DNA of 64,000 bases from Trichaptum fuscoviolaceum (Eukaryota; Basidiomycota; Agaricomycetes; Hymenochaetales; Trichaptaceae), in the NCBI GenBank assembly GCA_910574455.1, contig CAJSYZ010000008.1, positions 124,001 to 188,000 on the forward strand. Reading direction: 5' to 3'. Numbering within the stretch: the stretch's first letter is position 1; every line of letters begins with the position of its first letter. Below, piece by piece: positions 21,288 to 33,392 of this stretch. The notes under the pieces are model-generated. The model saw only the letters and a program-made list of their open reading frames with translations, did not search any database and had not been told where the DNA came from. Made by a program: the position numbers and the translations under genes.

Positions 21288-24133
21288 ATGCAGAATTCTA
21301 CACCGCTGAAGCGCCCATTAGGGGAGCGTGATCAAAATATAATAACATTCACTCCTTTCATAGTAGGACAAGTAACTAAGTCACCAAAGCGAAATTATAG
21401 TCGAAACAAACGCTTCAAAGTCGACCCCGAAGTTTGCGCGACTCCAAACAGCTCGAGCGCATTGTCACAATCCGAGACTCCTTCGAAAGCGAGCGCAACA
21501 CACTTTGATCCGTTTGAGATATCAGCTTCTCCGCACCTGAGCGTCAGTGCAGGCAGTGGACGAGTACCGCAGCAACCGACCCGCGCCCGCAAGCCCGATG
21601 CTGTCGAAGTCATTAATCATATCAATGACTACCTCCAGCTCAGCAACTGGACCTTGTACGGCTTCCTGGATGCGCTCGTAACAACATCCGATCAGCAAAT
21701 GTCGGCGCATGTCTCGCGGACCTTGATTAAACATGGCGGCAAGCTGTTGGATGGGATGGAGAAGAGGTGTCCGGCTGTGGTTCGGGGATGGGTCGAGTCA
21801 TGGGTAGAACGTGAGGCAGAGAAGGAAGGGCAAAGTCTCGTATCGGACATGATGCCGTCCGAAGATCTCAGCAACCTGCTCGCCAACTTCTCGATGTCCG
21901 GAATTATGGTGCAAACGGAAGAACGCTGTCCTTTATTGTGGAAGTGCCTTCGTTTCACCGGACATCGGTCGAAAGGAGATGTGGAATCACAGAGAAGGAA
22001 CCGGGATCTGGTGCGTGTTTTTTTGGTCTTGAGGAATGGTATCCGGCTCATATAATCTGTAGGTATATACGACAGTCATTTGCATGCTTGCGCAAGCGCG
22101 CAGCGAGCGTGCAAATGCATTTCAAGTCGTCCTGAGCTTCTGGCTCTTAGCAAGCGGGGCTTCAAGGGCACTTTTCAATGTCCTGCATCACGCAGGGCTA
22201 TCCGTATGCTACAATACGGCCGTCAAGAAGCTCAAAGACCTCTCAATAGAGCGTCTTCAACAAATTCAATCCCTCGTCAAGAATACGCCGTTTCTCCTCA
22301 ACTGGGATAATCTGTGTTTGAGACACGATGTCTGTGAACAGCGCGAGGCCAATAAATCTCAATTTCTATCCGGGACAACATTGTTGATAATTGAACTCTT
22401 TAACATCCGTTTAGGCGACCTCAAATCGACTTCGCTAGCACCTCGCATATATCGCCTACCTAATATACATTTTATTACTCAAGATGCGCTTCCTTCTCCT
22501 CAACAATCCCAACAGCTTTACGAGTCAATAATATATCTTATAATCGACTTATTATTTCAGCACTATCCTTTATTGAAGACTCGCTTTCGCGATGGCACGA
22601 AACCCCCGGTAGTACAGCTGATACCTGTACATAAAACCGTCCATCACTCCCTCCCCTTTCTTGCTATCGACGAGTCTTCCATAGACGGCACCATCAAGAT
22701 TATCCAAAAAATTATTCGTTCTATATTGCAGATGCGTGCAGAGGATCTGCGCCAACACGGTATAATAATTTGTTCTGGGGATCTCCTGACATATTCTTTA
22801 ATAGATAAGGTAAGTTTATATGTTTGATATCACTTCATTGATCATTAACTCACTTGATAAAATTCTTAAGGCATGCGCTGCGCGCAGGTGCGACGAAGAT
22901 TTTGTCGATAACTTTAGCGAGTGGGTGGATAAATTACTTAGCCTTTTTCACGTCAAAATGGCTGCGACTCGTATGATCGGCAACGAATATTGGGGGAAGC
23001 CGAACGGACGAGCACTATGGTCCCTCTGGAAAGTGAACGCGTTGCTCTGTCGACGGCCAATGACTTGTGGCTGGAAAGCGTCGAAAGCTGCGCCTTTCCA
23101 GCCATTAAGCGAACTCATTTTGACCTTCGCATTACCAGCAAATGTCCTCGACGGCTGGCGCTTGGAGTGTGGCAAGGATTCGCTGTCAGACTGGGTGAAG
23201 GACGTTAGTGATATTCAAGATATCAAGAAAACCGCAGAACGCGTTTTCGCTCGAATCGCGTCACGTCAAAACGTCGAGAGAATGCGCAGAAAGCCTAGAG
23301 ATGCTCGCAATCTGGTATTAGAAAACATCACCCTGTTCAATGCGGATGCCCTGGTTTTATTGGAGTTCAAGACGGCCATACGAGAAGGAGATATCGGACG
23401 GGTTCTTAATGTTCTTGCCTATTGGATGGTCGAGTTTAGGGGAACTAGCTCGATGCCAAAGTATGCGGATGCGATGTTCGAGACACTGCAGACGTTGAAG
23501 CAGATGGACCCAGTTCGACGGTATTTTTTTTTACCCGCACCCCTTTTTTTACGTCCGTTTGACTGACTTACTTGTTCGCAAAAAGGGAGGCTCACCTTAT
23601 GAACTGGCTGGTGAATACATCTGGGCAACCCGGTCGATTCAAGGAACTCGACCTTCTCCAGGAGCATGAGAACTTCTATATTAAGGTATGTGTGTGTGTG
23701 TGTGTGTCTTTTGCTTCATCAACATTCGCTGAATCGCGCTTGTGTTTGATATACATTATAGATAATCTACCAGGCCCGGGGAGTTAATAAAAATGATGAT
23801 TGGCTTCGGGTCGTTAGCCTATGTTTATGGGCACTCCGTAGTGTCCTTAAACGAGTCGGCGAAGAATATGAGGTCCCTCGAAATGGAACCTCACATACTT
23901 CTCCAGATACTCAGGAAGACATGAAAAACTTAACGGAATACTTGCTAACGCATTCCATTCAATCTTTCTGCCCCGGACGAGGTCTTGGCGACGATATGCT
24001 GGAGGCGCGCGATTTCTTCCTGAACGGTGCTCGTTACTCGGACACACCTAAGGCCTTCAAGAACTTCGTCTGGGATACGCGGAAGGCCTCCTACAGGGCA
24101 AGTTCAACGTCTACGCAAGCAGCAGACGCGAGG

Positions 24134-24171
<38 letters not shown>

Positions 24172-24295
24172 TTCAGACTCAGAACCGGAGGAACTTACTC
24201 AGGAAGACCTAGAAGGCGAAGACCCAGAATTTGCATCGACTATCGCTGCTGTCCGCGATTTGGTACGGGGCCTTGATCTCGAAGTAGACTCATAA
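21288..24295 (+). CDS. DUF6589-family protein (putative mobile-element gene)
   Basis: Five exons join in frame: 21288-22010, 22063-22809, 22871-23520, 23586-23685, 23762-24295, giving 917 aa.
The middle of the protein matches my memory of the agaricomycete DUF6589 family: a helical block VICMLAQARSERANAFQ with FWLLASGASRALFNVLHHAGLSV, a conserved LLNWDNLCL, then IIICSGDLLTY, a block HVKMAATRMIGNEYWG and later acidic positions. The biochemical role is not known to me; the layout recalls a DDE-like nuclease but I cannot assign a catalytic triad.
The N-terminal 90 residues are basic, Ser/Thr-rich and probably disordered; the C-terminus has a Glu-Pro repeat (six EP units near 24130-24170) and an acidic tail. 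Intron 4 contains a (GT)n run. The gene points toward the RecQ-like helicase gene, 160 bp apart tail to tail, which suggests a two-gene unit. Confidence 0.75.
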
Positions 24296-24455
24296 ACCAG
24301 TCGCTTCATTGTACATACTTACTTGGTGAGCGCGTCCAATACCAATCAAAGGGAGCAAGCATCTGATACTATTTCTGAAGGAATTTACTTATTGTTATAT
24401 ATTTTCATCAAAATTAATACAAGAAGACGTCTCTTTCGAGGGGAAGACGCAAGGT

Positions 24456-26654
24456 CTACAAATTGAGGTTAAGAACAAGATTTTTTGCAAGCCGGACTTT
24501 GGAACCGGCATTGGTGCGTGCGTCCTGGCTTTCACCCCTATTACCCGAATCTCCAACCCCTTCATCCTCATCCTTGTCTAATTCATCTTCGGTGTCTTCC
24601 TGAGTTGGATGATCATCATCGAATTTCTTGTAGATATCCTGGAGCTCAATGAAGAGCTCACAAGCGTATTTGTTTGGAACTGGCACGAGATCTTCGTGAG
24701 AACGCATACCAAAGGACCAGCGGACCCGGGTTAACAGGTCAGTCGCCGATGAGATTCGCTTGCCTTGGGAGGCAAGTTTGTCTATGATATCATCATGTAG
24801 GAGGGACCCGGCGGGTATCATATGATTGCCTGGATATTGTCGTTCGACCAAACGGTCTCTCCAGTCTTCCATACGCGTTTTTGCATAGGCATGAAACTCC
24901 TTGGACACAGTCGCACATCGACCCCGTTTCATGGCTGGTTTCTTCTCAAGTACGATAGCTTCCATAGGAAGGTCCTTGGGGTTGCAATTGGAACAGCAGC
25001 GGGCCTGAGGGCCGTCTTTATACAGGGTGTTTACTTTGTAAAGAAGACGGACTAAGGAGGTAGTGAGTTGTGATTTATATTATTAGAACAACAGGTACTC
25101 ACCTTTTTTCTTGTTGTCAAAATACTTATCCCAGACCCTACGCAAGCAAGAGGGAGTAGATATGTATAACTTGAGGTATGCATCCTCTAGTTGCTCGTTT
25201 CTCGTTTTGGCCTTCTTACGTGCGCTCGGGCCGTTTGGCCCTTCGACAGCTTCTTCTCTCTCACCCTCGTCAATATGTTCGACACGGCTCCCACCGTTGG
25301 CAACGTGGCTCGTCTCCTGATCAATGGCCTCCACGACATTCTCTATTTCCATCCTATCTTCGCCAGCGAATACAAGGGTGTGTGATCCCTCGTCTCCCTT
25401 ATCTATCTGCGACTGAAGCTTGCTAACAGCTGGCGAGGTCAAAGCCTCCTTGCCAGTGCTCTTGCGGAAGATCACGACAGCCTCGCCGTAGGTCGACATG
25501 TCTCGAGCTGCTCTCCCTGCCCGCTGAACCAAAGAACTAAAGGTAGGGGGCAAGTCCCACATGACCACGCGTTTGATATTGCGTAGATCGCAGCCCTTGT
25601 CGAAGAAGAGTGAGTGATTTTCATTTGTGCAACGTTTCAATATGCTCACCATCCCGACAGCGTCTGTACATACCAATATCCTGACTTCGCCTTTGCGAAG
25701 TCTTTCTTCAAGGGATCTCTTGCGATCATCACCAAGCAGTGAATGGTAAAACGCAATGGTATGTTTGTTCGAGCCTGGGGGAGCATATTCCTTCAATTTA
25801 TCACAGATATCTTCGCAGAGCGGACGCTCGTTTACGTAGATCAAGGAGATAGGAATGTCTTGCGGACCCTTCGCATCACGCGGAATTGTAAAACGTAAGT
25901 CCGCAAACAAAGCTTCCTCGAACTCCATTTCCCTTCTTATTAATACAATATTCTTCCTTTCGTTTGTGAGAGATATGGTAGTAGCTTGGGCATCAAGACT
26001 GAGCTCTTTTCGTACAATTTCAAGTACGTGTATCGGGAGAGTCGCCGAAGCAGCGACGAACGGTATGGATCTTGCAATCCGCCCACGGAGCACTCCAATA
26101 TTACTGTACTCAGTGCGGAAGGAGCTCCCCCAGTCCGATATACAGTGAGCCTCGTCGACTATGACGCATTGAAGACGATCTTGAAGGGTTTTTTTTGATA
26201 AGACAGCCATACCAAACTCTTTCGAGTTTGCAATCTCAGGTGAGACTATTACTCGTCGGAATTTCCCCTTGATAATGTCCTGATCACTCTATTAATTAAT
26301 AAGAGCTCGGAGTTAATTGTAAGTCCTCACCTGATACACTTGCTCTTTAGATGTTCGTTTGAATGTCTCCGTGCATACAGCTATCGTCAAAATCGGTGCG
26401 TTTTCCATTTGCTCGATCATAAGGCTTGATAACGGAGAGACAACTATAGCGATGGCTTCTGGATCCGTTAGCAATGCTAAGGTAAATGCCATTGTCTTCC
26501 CACTGCCCGTGCCTACGTCGAGCACAACATCCTGACCCTTCAAAATCGCTGCAGCTGTGTCTATTTGCCACGCGAAAGGGATGAATCCAAAAGCCAGTTG
26601 ACTAAGCGACCTCAATGCGTCCCTATTGACTCTTACGTGCTTGTAGGGCCTCAT
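24456..26654 (-). CDS. RecQ-family DEAH-box DNA helicase
   Basis: Four exons on the minus strand: 26654-26331, 26288-25650, 25595-25103, 25051-24456; about 683 aa. The 54-nt third gap (25649-25596) is open in frame, but it starts GTGAGC and ends AG, and removing it restores the classical AVGMGCDLRNIKRV helicase motif, so it is called an intron.
Motifs: Walker A GTGSGKT (48-54), the RecQ-type box VDEAHCISDWG (DEAH about 153), SATLP motif III, and QRAGRAARD motif VI. The C-terminal region has a short cysteine cluster (CCSNCNP) that may be a reduced RecQ zinc subdomain, then a charged tail.
It would unwind DNA 3' to 5' with ATP. The protein is shorter than housekeeping RecQ helicases and lacks an evident HRDC domain. 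Its convergent pairing with the DUF6589 gene suggests a mobile or selfish unit. Confidence 0.85.
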
Positions 26655-26849
26655 AGTTTAGGAATTTAACAAGTAGCACAAACACCTGTATGTATTCGCT
26701 ATCTGATTCTAATACAAGTCGAATTTCAAAAAAAAAAGGAGTGACCGGGACTCGGGAAGCCACCGGCAATCTAAAGACCCTGTGAAAATTTGCCACCACT
26801 AAGCTGAATAATCAGGCACATTGTGACCGATGGGTCACATTGAGGTTAC
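26655..26849. other. Spacer between helicase gene and element A
   Basis: Short upstream region of the helicase gene; includes an A-run near 26725 and the inverted repeat TTGTGACC-GA-TGGGTCACA just before the LTR of element A. No gene. Confidence 0.4.
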
Positions 26850-26980
26850 TGTCATGAACTCAATTTCCTTTTCTTTTTATTTATCTTTTCTTTTCTTTGT
26901 CATCACTTATGCATTCACGCGTAGTCATCTTCTTTTACTCATCACTGACGCTACTTAGTAATCCATGGAACCTTCTGGCA
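26850..26980 (+). repeat. 5' LTR of element A, shared 131-bp part
   Basis: Identical by eye to 40145-40275. The 5' LTR continues for an unknown length, perhaps to about 27750, and includes the MITE at 27076-27432. Confidence 0.8.
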
Positions 26981-27075
26981 TAGTAGCTTAGTAATGGGGC
27001 AGTGCGACACAGCCACACTCTGCAGTATATAAGTAGACAGCTTTGCTTTTGTTGTACTCTAGCTTTGATCTGATC

Positions 27076-27432
27076 TAGGGAACGTCACAAGTTTGACAGG
27101 TACCTGCCATTTTTCAAAGATTGAGCTGCTGTACCTTCAATACTGCAGATATAGCTTAAGTAAAACATGGTCTGAGATGCAGTTGTATGTAGCTTTGCAA
27201 TCCATGTTTCAGATTTTTGCTAGTATCAAAGACTAAAAAGTACCTGTGGGTACCTGTACCCGCAGGTATTGCCCAATTTTAGCATCAGCCAAAATCTGAA
27301 ACATGAATTACAAAGCTACATACAACTGCATCTCAGACCATGTTTTACTTAAGCTATATCTGCAGTATTGAAGGCACAGCAGCTCAATCTTTGAAAAATG
27401 GCAGGTACCTGTCAAACTCGTGATGTTCCCTA
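27076..27432. mobile_element. 357-bp hAT-like foldback MITE
   Basis: Almost the whole unit is one inverted repeat: TAGGGAACGTCACAAG at the left reads back as TAGGGAACATCACGAG from the right, and the complementarity continues inward through the AGGTACCTGCCA, CTGCAGATATAGC and CATCTCAGACC blocks. The 8-bp sequence ATCTGATC flanks both sides (27068-27075 and 27433-27440). An 8-bp duplication and TAGGG termini are hAT hallmarks. No coding capacity. It sits inside the 5' LTR of element A. Confidence 0.85.
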
Positions 27433-27440
27433 ATCTGATC

Positions 27441-28174
27441 TAACCTCCGGTTAGCAGTAGCTAATATACTTCTTTTATCCCTCAACCTTTCTTGCTGAGA
27501 TTGAGTAGAGGCACAGCCCAGTGGTCGTTGTCGTCGCTGCTAGCTGTCGCTGATATAAGATCAAAGCTACCCTTCTCTGCCCTTTGTCTCTACTCAACAC
27601 ACATCTATTCATCACTCCGTTCCCAATCCCTCATTCCATCCCTTGACCATTATTCCCCACCCATTTACAGATTTCCTCTCCTCAGGTCGTTTCTAAACAG
27701 GCTCCTATCTTCGCTACAACCTCTGCTGTCATTGTTTTGATCCTGCATAGCAGACACTGGTGGATATCTGGAAACTTCTATTGATTGTGAAGTGTCACCC
27801 CTGGCCTTAGTTCGCCGGTTGACTAGTACACCTCTCTCAATCAACGCCGCCTGCGGAGTCGAAAGACTGTCTGACCAGCAGTGTCTTGCGAAGTCCAGAC
27901 GGACCAACAGATACTGAGTGTGCTTGTATCTAGTCCTTTAACGACAGGCATTGCTAATCTGTAGCTGGATACGGGCAACGTCTGTTACCGATTTTATTTT
28001 TACAGATTTCATCCTGGCGCTCATACTGCGTCTGTTCTTCCTGAACAAACTCGTGTTCCAGTGCCGTATCCCTCTCATCGGCTGTCGCCCTGCTATCCAC
28101 CTCTATATTGAGCTTTACATCTTCCAAATCTTGTTACACCTCACTCCTCCTAGAATTCCTCAACCGCAACCAGA
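27441..28174 (+). other. Rest of 5' LTR and leader of element A
   Basis: Pyrimidine-rich sequence without a gene. The LTR/leader border was not identified; a CTGGTGGATATCTGG stretch near 27748 could be a primer-binding region. The gag ATG follows at 28175. Confidence 0.4.
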
Positions 28175-29335
28175 ATGAGTAACACCGATCGGATTCTAGC
28201 ACTCGAGAATGCGATCCTCGAGTTGAGAGGTACTATCCAAACTCGGGAGACAGAGATATTGGAAGCCACTATACGAGAGAATCAGCTTCGGGAGGATGTC
28301 CGAGTACTGCAACAATGTTCCACTCCGTCACACGTCACCAAAAATCTTGCTGTCAAACCGGAACCGTTTGATGGCACCAACTACAAAGATTTTATCCGCA
28401 CTGTTCATGTCTTTCTTAGTGCTCATGGAGACGCCTATCATCTATCCTCTCAGAAAATCCTGTTTGTGCTTAGCCTTATGCGCGGCGGATTAGCTGGAGA
28501 GTGGGCACAGAACTATGTAGATTCAAAGACGGTGGCGGGCACATTAACAATTAATGACACTTGGAACACGTTTCTCGAGTCCCTAAAGACTACCTTCGGT
28601 GATCCCAATGAGGCGATGCATGCACAGACCGCGTTGCTGAAGCTAAAGCAAAGCGGTGCTAAAGCGGAAGAGTTCTTTGCGCAGTTTGACATACACCGGC
28701 GCAAAGCGGGTTACATGGACGGTTATGACGACTTTTTGATCCGGCTACTCGAAATTGCGTTAGATTCCTCCATCGTACAAAACATCCTCAGCATGAGTGA
28801 ATGCCCTATTACGTACGAAGGATGGAAGACCGCGGCGCTTCGCTTCGACAATCAACGTCGGCGCCTGCAGGACGTCATGCGGATTTGTCAACAACCAATG
28901 GTTCGTCGCCCACTCCATGCTCCACCTTGTGCTCCTTATGCTCCACCTCCGATGGCCCCACAATTCCGACCTCCACCAGGACCTCCACCTTTCACTGATA
29001 AGCGAGACCAGACAGGAGTCACCTTTGGGGGTCAGGGCCAGCCTATGGAGATCACGATGGATCGAGCTCGCTGGAACAACCTCTGTTATCTCTGCAACCG
29101 ACCTGGTCACATTGCACGTAATTGTCCATCGCGCACTCTCAAGATCCGTGAGATCATCCAAAAGATGGATCCAGAAGAGTGTGCTGATTGGAATGACCAG
29201 TTCCGCGCTATGGAACATCGGACAGAGTCGGAGTTAGCAGCCGGGTACTGGGACCAGTCGGATCAGTTAACGGAAGAACACACAGCGGAAGCCCCTGTCG
29301 ACGGACAGCAGGATTTTACGAGCCCTCAGGCATGA
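28175..29335 (+). CDS. Gag of element A
   Basis: 386 aa. A coiled-coil N-terminus (about 5-45) is followed by a Ty3-type capsid region (KPEPFDGTNYKDFIRTVHVF, then LMRGGLAGEWAQ and LKQSGAKAEEFFAQF), a Pro-rich linker (about 245-285) and one CCHC zinc knuckle (CYLCNRPGHIARNC). It would form the virus-like particle and bind the RNA. The frame is intact. Its stop overlaps the start of the next ORF in an ATGA (29332-29335), in the minus-one frame, so pol would be made by frameshift or reinitiation. Confidence 0.9.
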   Translation: MSNTDRILALENAILELRGTIQTRETEILEATIRENQLREDVRVLQQCSTPSHVTKNLAVKPEPFDGTNYKDFIRTVHVFLSAHGDAYHLSSQKILFVLSLMRGGLAGEWAQNYVDSKTVAGTLTINDTWNTFLESLKTTFGDPNEAMHAQTALLKLKQSGAKAEEFFAQFDIHRRKAGYMDGYDDFLIRLLEIALDSSIVQNILSMSECPITYEGWKTAALRFDNQRRRLQDVMRICQQPMVRRPLHAPPCAPYAPPPMAPQFRPPPGPPPFTDKRDQTGVTFGGQGQPMEITMDRARWNNLCYLCNRPGHIARNCPSRTLKIREIIQKMDPEECADWNDQFRAMEHRTESELAAGYWDQSDQLTEEHTAEAPVDGQQDFTSPQA

Positions 29336-32300
29336 ACGTGGTATGCACTGAGGATGAATTTTTCGAATCTGGCACCTTTTATTCGGACTCTTTTTACTAT
29401 GATGACCCAGTAGTTAATTATGAAGAAAACCAACAAAACCATAAAGAAAACGAAGAAAAAACAAAAACAACAAAAATACGTCTTGTAGAATTTTCCTGTG
29501 ATTTTCCTATCAATGTATCGTCTCGTTCTAAATCCCCACTCAATAAAAATATTTATAAAGAAAAAACAACACCGTCCAATGTAGATAGTAATGATTGCTT
29601 GTTTTCCTCTTCTTCTTTTAATATTTCTTCTCAATCCTCGGTGCCAGAGGAGAAACCTAAACCCACGGTCGAAGTCCCACGTCCCAAGCGGAACTGAAGA
29701 GACCTTCCTATCCCTCACACAGCAGCATGGGTAGTGAAGTGTCTTAGGGAGGATAAGCTTGCGGATGCCTTGACGGTATTGCGTGTATGGACCCCTTCTT
29801 GTCGGCAAGCAGAAGTCACACCAGAGCTGGTTCCCCTCATTAACAGTCTTAATCATGAGGAAGCTCTTGCTGCCGTAAGAAGTCTAAAGTGTAATAAATG
29901 CTTTATCAGAAAGACGGGCACGTCGCAGCTCACGCTGCCGGTATTATTACATCGGTTGGATAATTTGGAAATGGTTAAGGTTAAGGCATTAGTGGATAGC
30001 GGATGCACCGGTTCATGCATTAATCGCGAGTTCGTAGAAGCTCATCATATTCCTACCAAGAAACTACCTATTCCGCTACCAGTCTATAACGCGGATGGGA
30101 CTCCCAACACAAATGGAGCCATTACGGAATATGTAGAGATCAAAATGTCAATCCATGATCACTCAGAGCTAATTGAACTTGCGGTTACCAATCTTGAGAG
30201 TACAGATCTCTTCATCGGCTATGAATGGCTGAAGCGTCACAATCCAAGCATCGATTGGACAACGGGAGAAATATCCTTTACCCATTGCCCTGATGATTGT
30301 GGCTATATTCCAACTCTCGGAACGGTGGAAGATGAACCTGAAGCGGATAAAACTGAGACTCTGGAAGAGGGCGATCGTATATTCTTCTTTGACTGGGAAA
30401 AGTACGTCTCTGAGACACGAGAGAGACGAAATCGGTTGCGAGCTGTAGTACAAGAAGTAGCCGCCGATTTCATTGCAGAATTCCCTACAGTCTTTAGCGA
30501 AGAAGAATTCAATCACCTCCCAGAACGACGCCCTTGGGATCATGCAATCGAACTTACTCCCGGGTTTGTACCCCGCGATTGCAAGGTTTACCCATTGAGT
30601 CTCAAAGAGCGTGAGGCGCTGGATGAATTTCTAGAAGAAAACCTGCGCTCTGGCCGCATTCGTCCCTCAAAATCTCCTATGGCATCCCCCTTCTTCTTCA
30701 TCAAAAAGAAAGACGGCAAGCTTCGCCCTGTTCAGGATTATCGAGAGCTCAATAAGGGTACAATAAAGAACAAATACCCTTTGCCACTCGTTCAAGAGCT
30801 CATCAATCTGACAAAACAGGCAAAGTTCTTCACGAAGCTTGACGTTCGATGGGGATACAACAATATAAGGATTAAGGAGGGCGATGAATGGAAGGCTGCA
30901 TTCCGCACATGGTGTGGTCTATTTGAACCTACAGTGATGTTCTTTGGCTTGACTAATTCACCGGCGACATTTCAAGGCTTCATGAACGAAATACTCAGAG
31001 ATCTCATCAATGACGGACATGTCATAGTATACTTGGACAATATTCTCATATTCACACAGATGAGAGAGCATCATGATCGTCTTGTGCGACAAGTCCTGGA
31101 AATACTTCGAGAAAACAAACTCTGTCTGAAACCTGAAAAATGTTTATTCGCGCAGTCGAGCATTGAATATCTAGGCCACATCATTGGTAATGGCGAAGTC
31201 CGAATGGATCCGGCAAAGGTAGCAGCAGTTAAAGATTGGCCAGAACCCACAAACAAACATGAGCTACAACAGTTCTTAGGGTTCTGCAATTACTACCGCC
31301 GATTCATTTTAGGATTTAGTCATGTTGCCAAACCGCTACATGCCTTGACAGGGAAGGTGGAGTGGGAGTGGGGTACCAATCAGAAGGAAGCGTTTGATTG
31401 TTTAAAGCAACATATCTGTGAGGAACCTGTTCTAGCGGTGCCTACAGATAACGATCAATTCTGCATTGAATGTGACTCTTCAAACTTCGCCAACGGCGCT
31501 ATCTTGTCCCAGTACATTAATGGAAAATGGCGTCCAATTGCATTTCGATCTCGTGCACTCAATGCTACAGAGCGCAACTATGAGATTTACGACAAGGAAT
31601 TACTTGCAATTATGGACTCCATTGACGAATGGCGACAATACTTATTGGGTGCTAGACACCTTTCCAAATCTGGACTGATCATCTTAATCTCCAGTATTTC
31701 AAAAAGCCCCAAAAGTTGAACTATAGACAAGCGCGTTGGGTCACAGAACTTGCAGAATACGACTTCAAATTGTTCCATAAGCCAAGATCTCAGATGACAA
31801 AAGCAGACCTTCTCTCGAGACGAGCAGATCATAAGAGGGGGGAGAATGACAACATTGACGTTACCTTGCTCAAACCAGAATGGTTCGTCAATGAAGTTTT
31901 GGTAGAATCTTTAGACAAAGATTTTGTCAAACGAATCATGAGAGCGAGATCCTCTATGGACAGAGTCGTACGCTTGGCCTTAGCAAACAAGGAAGATCAA
32001 TGGGAGGCATTGCCGGATGGGTTAGTACTGCGACAAGGACGCATCTATGTTCCGCGAGACCAGAAACTTCGAGAAGATATCATACGTACACATCATGATT
32101 CTCGAATCGACGGACATCCAGGACAGTACAAGACAGTAGAACTGATCACTAGGAACTACTGGTGGCCAGGAGTACACTTTGATGTCCGACGATATGTTTC
32201 AGGTTGCGACACTTGCCAGCGTACAAAGCCACATCGAGCAAAACCCAATGCACCTCTAAATCCCAATGAAGTCCCTTCTAGCCCATGGGAGATTGTATCA

Positions 32301-32591
32301 GTGGATATCATTGGCGAATTACCAGAGTCGCAAGGTCACAATGCGATCTGTGTTACAGTTGATCAATTCAGCAAGATGATCCACCTTACGCCAATTGATA
32401 CATCTCTCACCGCTGAAGGCATGGCAAAGATTTATCGGGATCAGATCTTTAGATTGCATGGTATTCCACGAAAGTTTATCCATGATCGCGGGCCGCAGTT
32501 CGAAGCCAAGTTTATGAAGGAACTCTACAAACTTGTGGGCATCGAAGCAAACTCATCAACAGCTTTCCACCCTCAAACCGACGGATAGACA
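29332..32591 (+). pseudogene. Pol of element A, 5' part (decayed)
   Basis: One frame from 29332 through a TGA at 29695-29697 into protease, RT and RNase H. Protease motif LVDSGCTGS; RT from KKKDGKLRPVQDYREL onward; RNase H at FCIECDSSNFANGAILSQ. The RT catalytic box reads VIVYLDNILIF, so the second Asp of YxDD is Asn. A one-base deletion near 31662 shifts the frame; the remaining RNase H end and the integrase run in another frame from about 31670. The integrase has its zinc HHCC region and catalytic D-D, but the codon that should be Gln in HPQTDGQTER is TAG (32586-32588). Element B is inserted 5 bp later. The protein cannot be made as a working polyprotein. Confidence 0.88.
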
Positions 32592-32596
32592 GAGCG

Positions 32597-33392
32597 TGTT
32601 ACGACCGTCGGGAATTGTAGCGGGAAACAGTTTAGGGAAACTGGAATTCGCGACAAGAACCCGCGTTCGGGAATCTGGATTCGCGACTGGGAACGAGCGT
32701 GGGAATTCAGGCGGGAAACGCGCGGGATTCTTCAAGGCCAGCTAGGACTCTTCACTGCTTTGAACGTCAAGTAAGCGGATCCCTAAGGAAGCACTCCACA
32801 AGTAAGTATTGCGCAACTAACTACACAGGAGAAAAGAGAGAGATCGCACCTAAGGAAGCACTCCACAAGAGGTCAAAAGTGGGGTGCTCCTTACGATGCC
32901 TACAGCTATTTATCTACTTCGTAAAGACTGTATAGTTAATCTACGCTAAGTGTCCTTGCGCAATGCGCACCTATCTACTACAAACGATACATGCTACGAC
33001 CGCACTGCTAGGCATGTCTATCCCGTCTCTCCAGATGGCTACGGCCTGTCCGTGGACGTCAGCGTCCGGTCCGGGGCCGCGACTAGCCAGACTAGGTATG
33101 CCAGACTGTTGCAGGTCGTCACCTTGAGGTACTAACGGATTAATGAGCGTATGTTGATAAGTGAATGTACGTGTGCCGTGGCGGGTCGTCGTAACTGAGT
33201 GTGTGTATGCGTGCATGGTTGCCGGGACGTTGGTGCGGGATAAGTCACGTGAGCATGGGATCGTGCAATTCGGGAATGAGGTTTCGCGCGGGGAATCCAA
33301 TGGCGGGATTCTCCCCGCGGGTTTGTCTGCTCATGTCGGGATCCTTGGCGGGAAAGTGCGGGAAATGAGAAAAGGAGCCCGGGATCTCGACA
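32597..33392 (-). repeat. 3' LTR of element B (796 bp)
   Basis: Starts TGTTACGACCG and ends GATCTCGACA on the plus strand. It lacks the 23-bp segment near 38605 of the other LTR, apparently by deletion between GCGGGATTCT direct repeats. Confidence 0.93.

Noticed and set aside
24027..24212. Asn-Gln repeat ORF inside the DUF6589 gene
   Set aside because: An alternative frame of the Glu-Pro codon repeat of the last exon.
30169..30543. Minus-strand ORFs inside element A pol
   Set aside because: Shadows of the real pol frame; the plus strand carries the protease and RT motifs.
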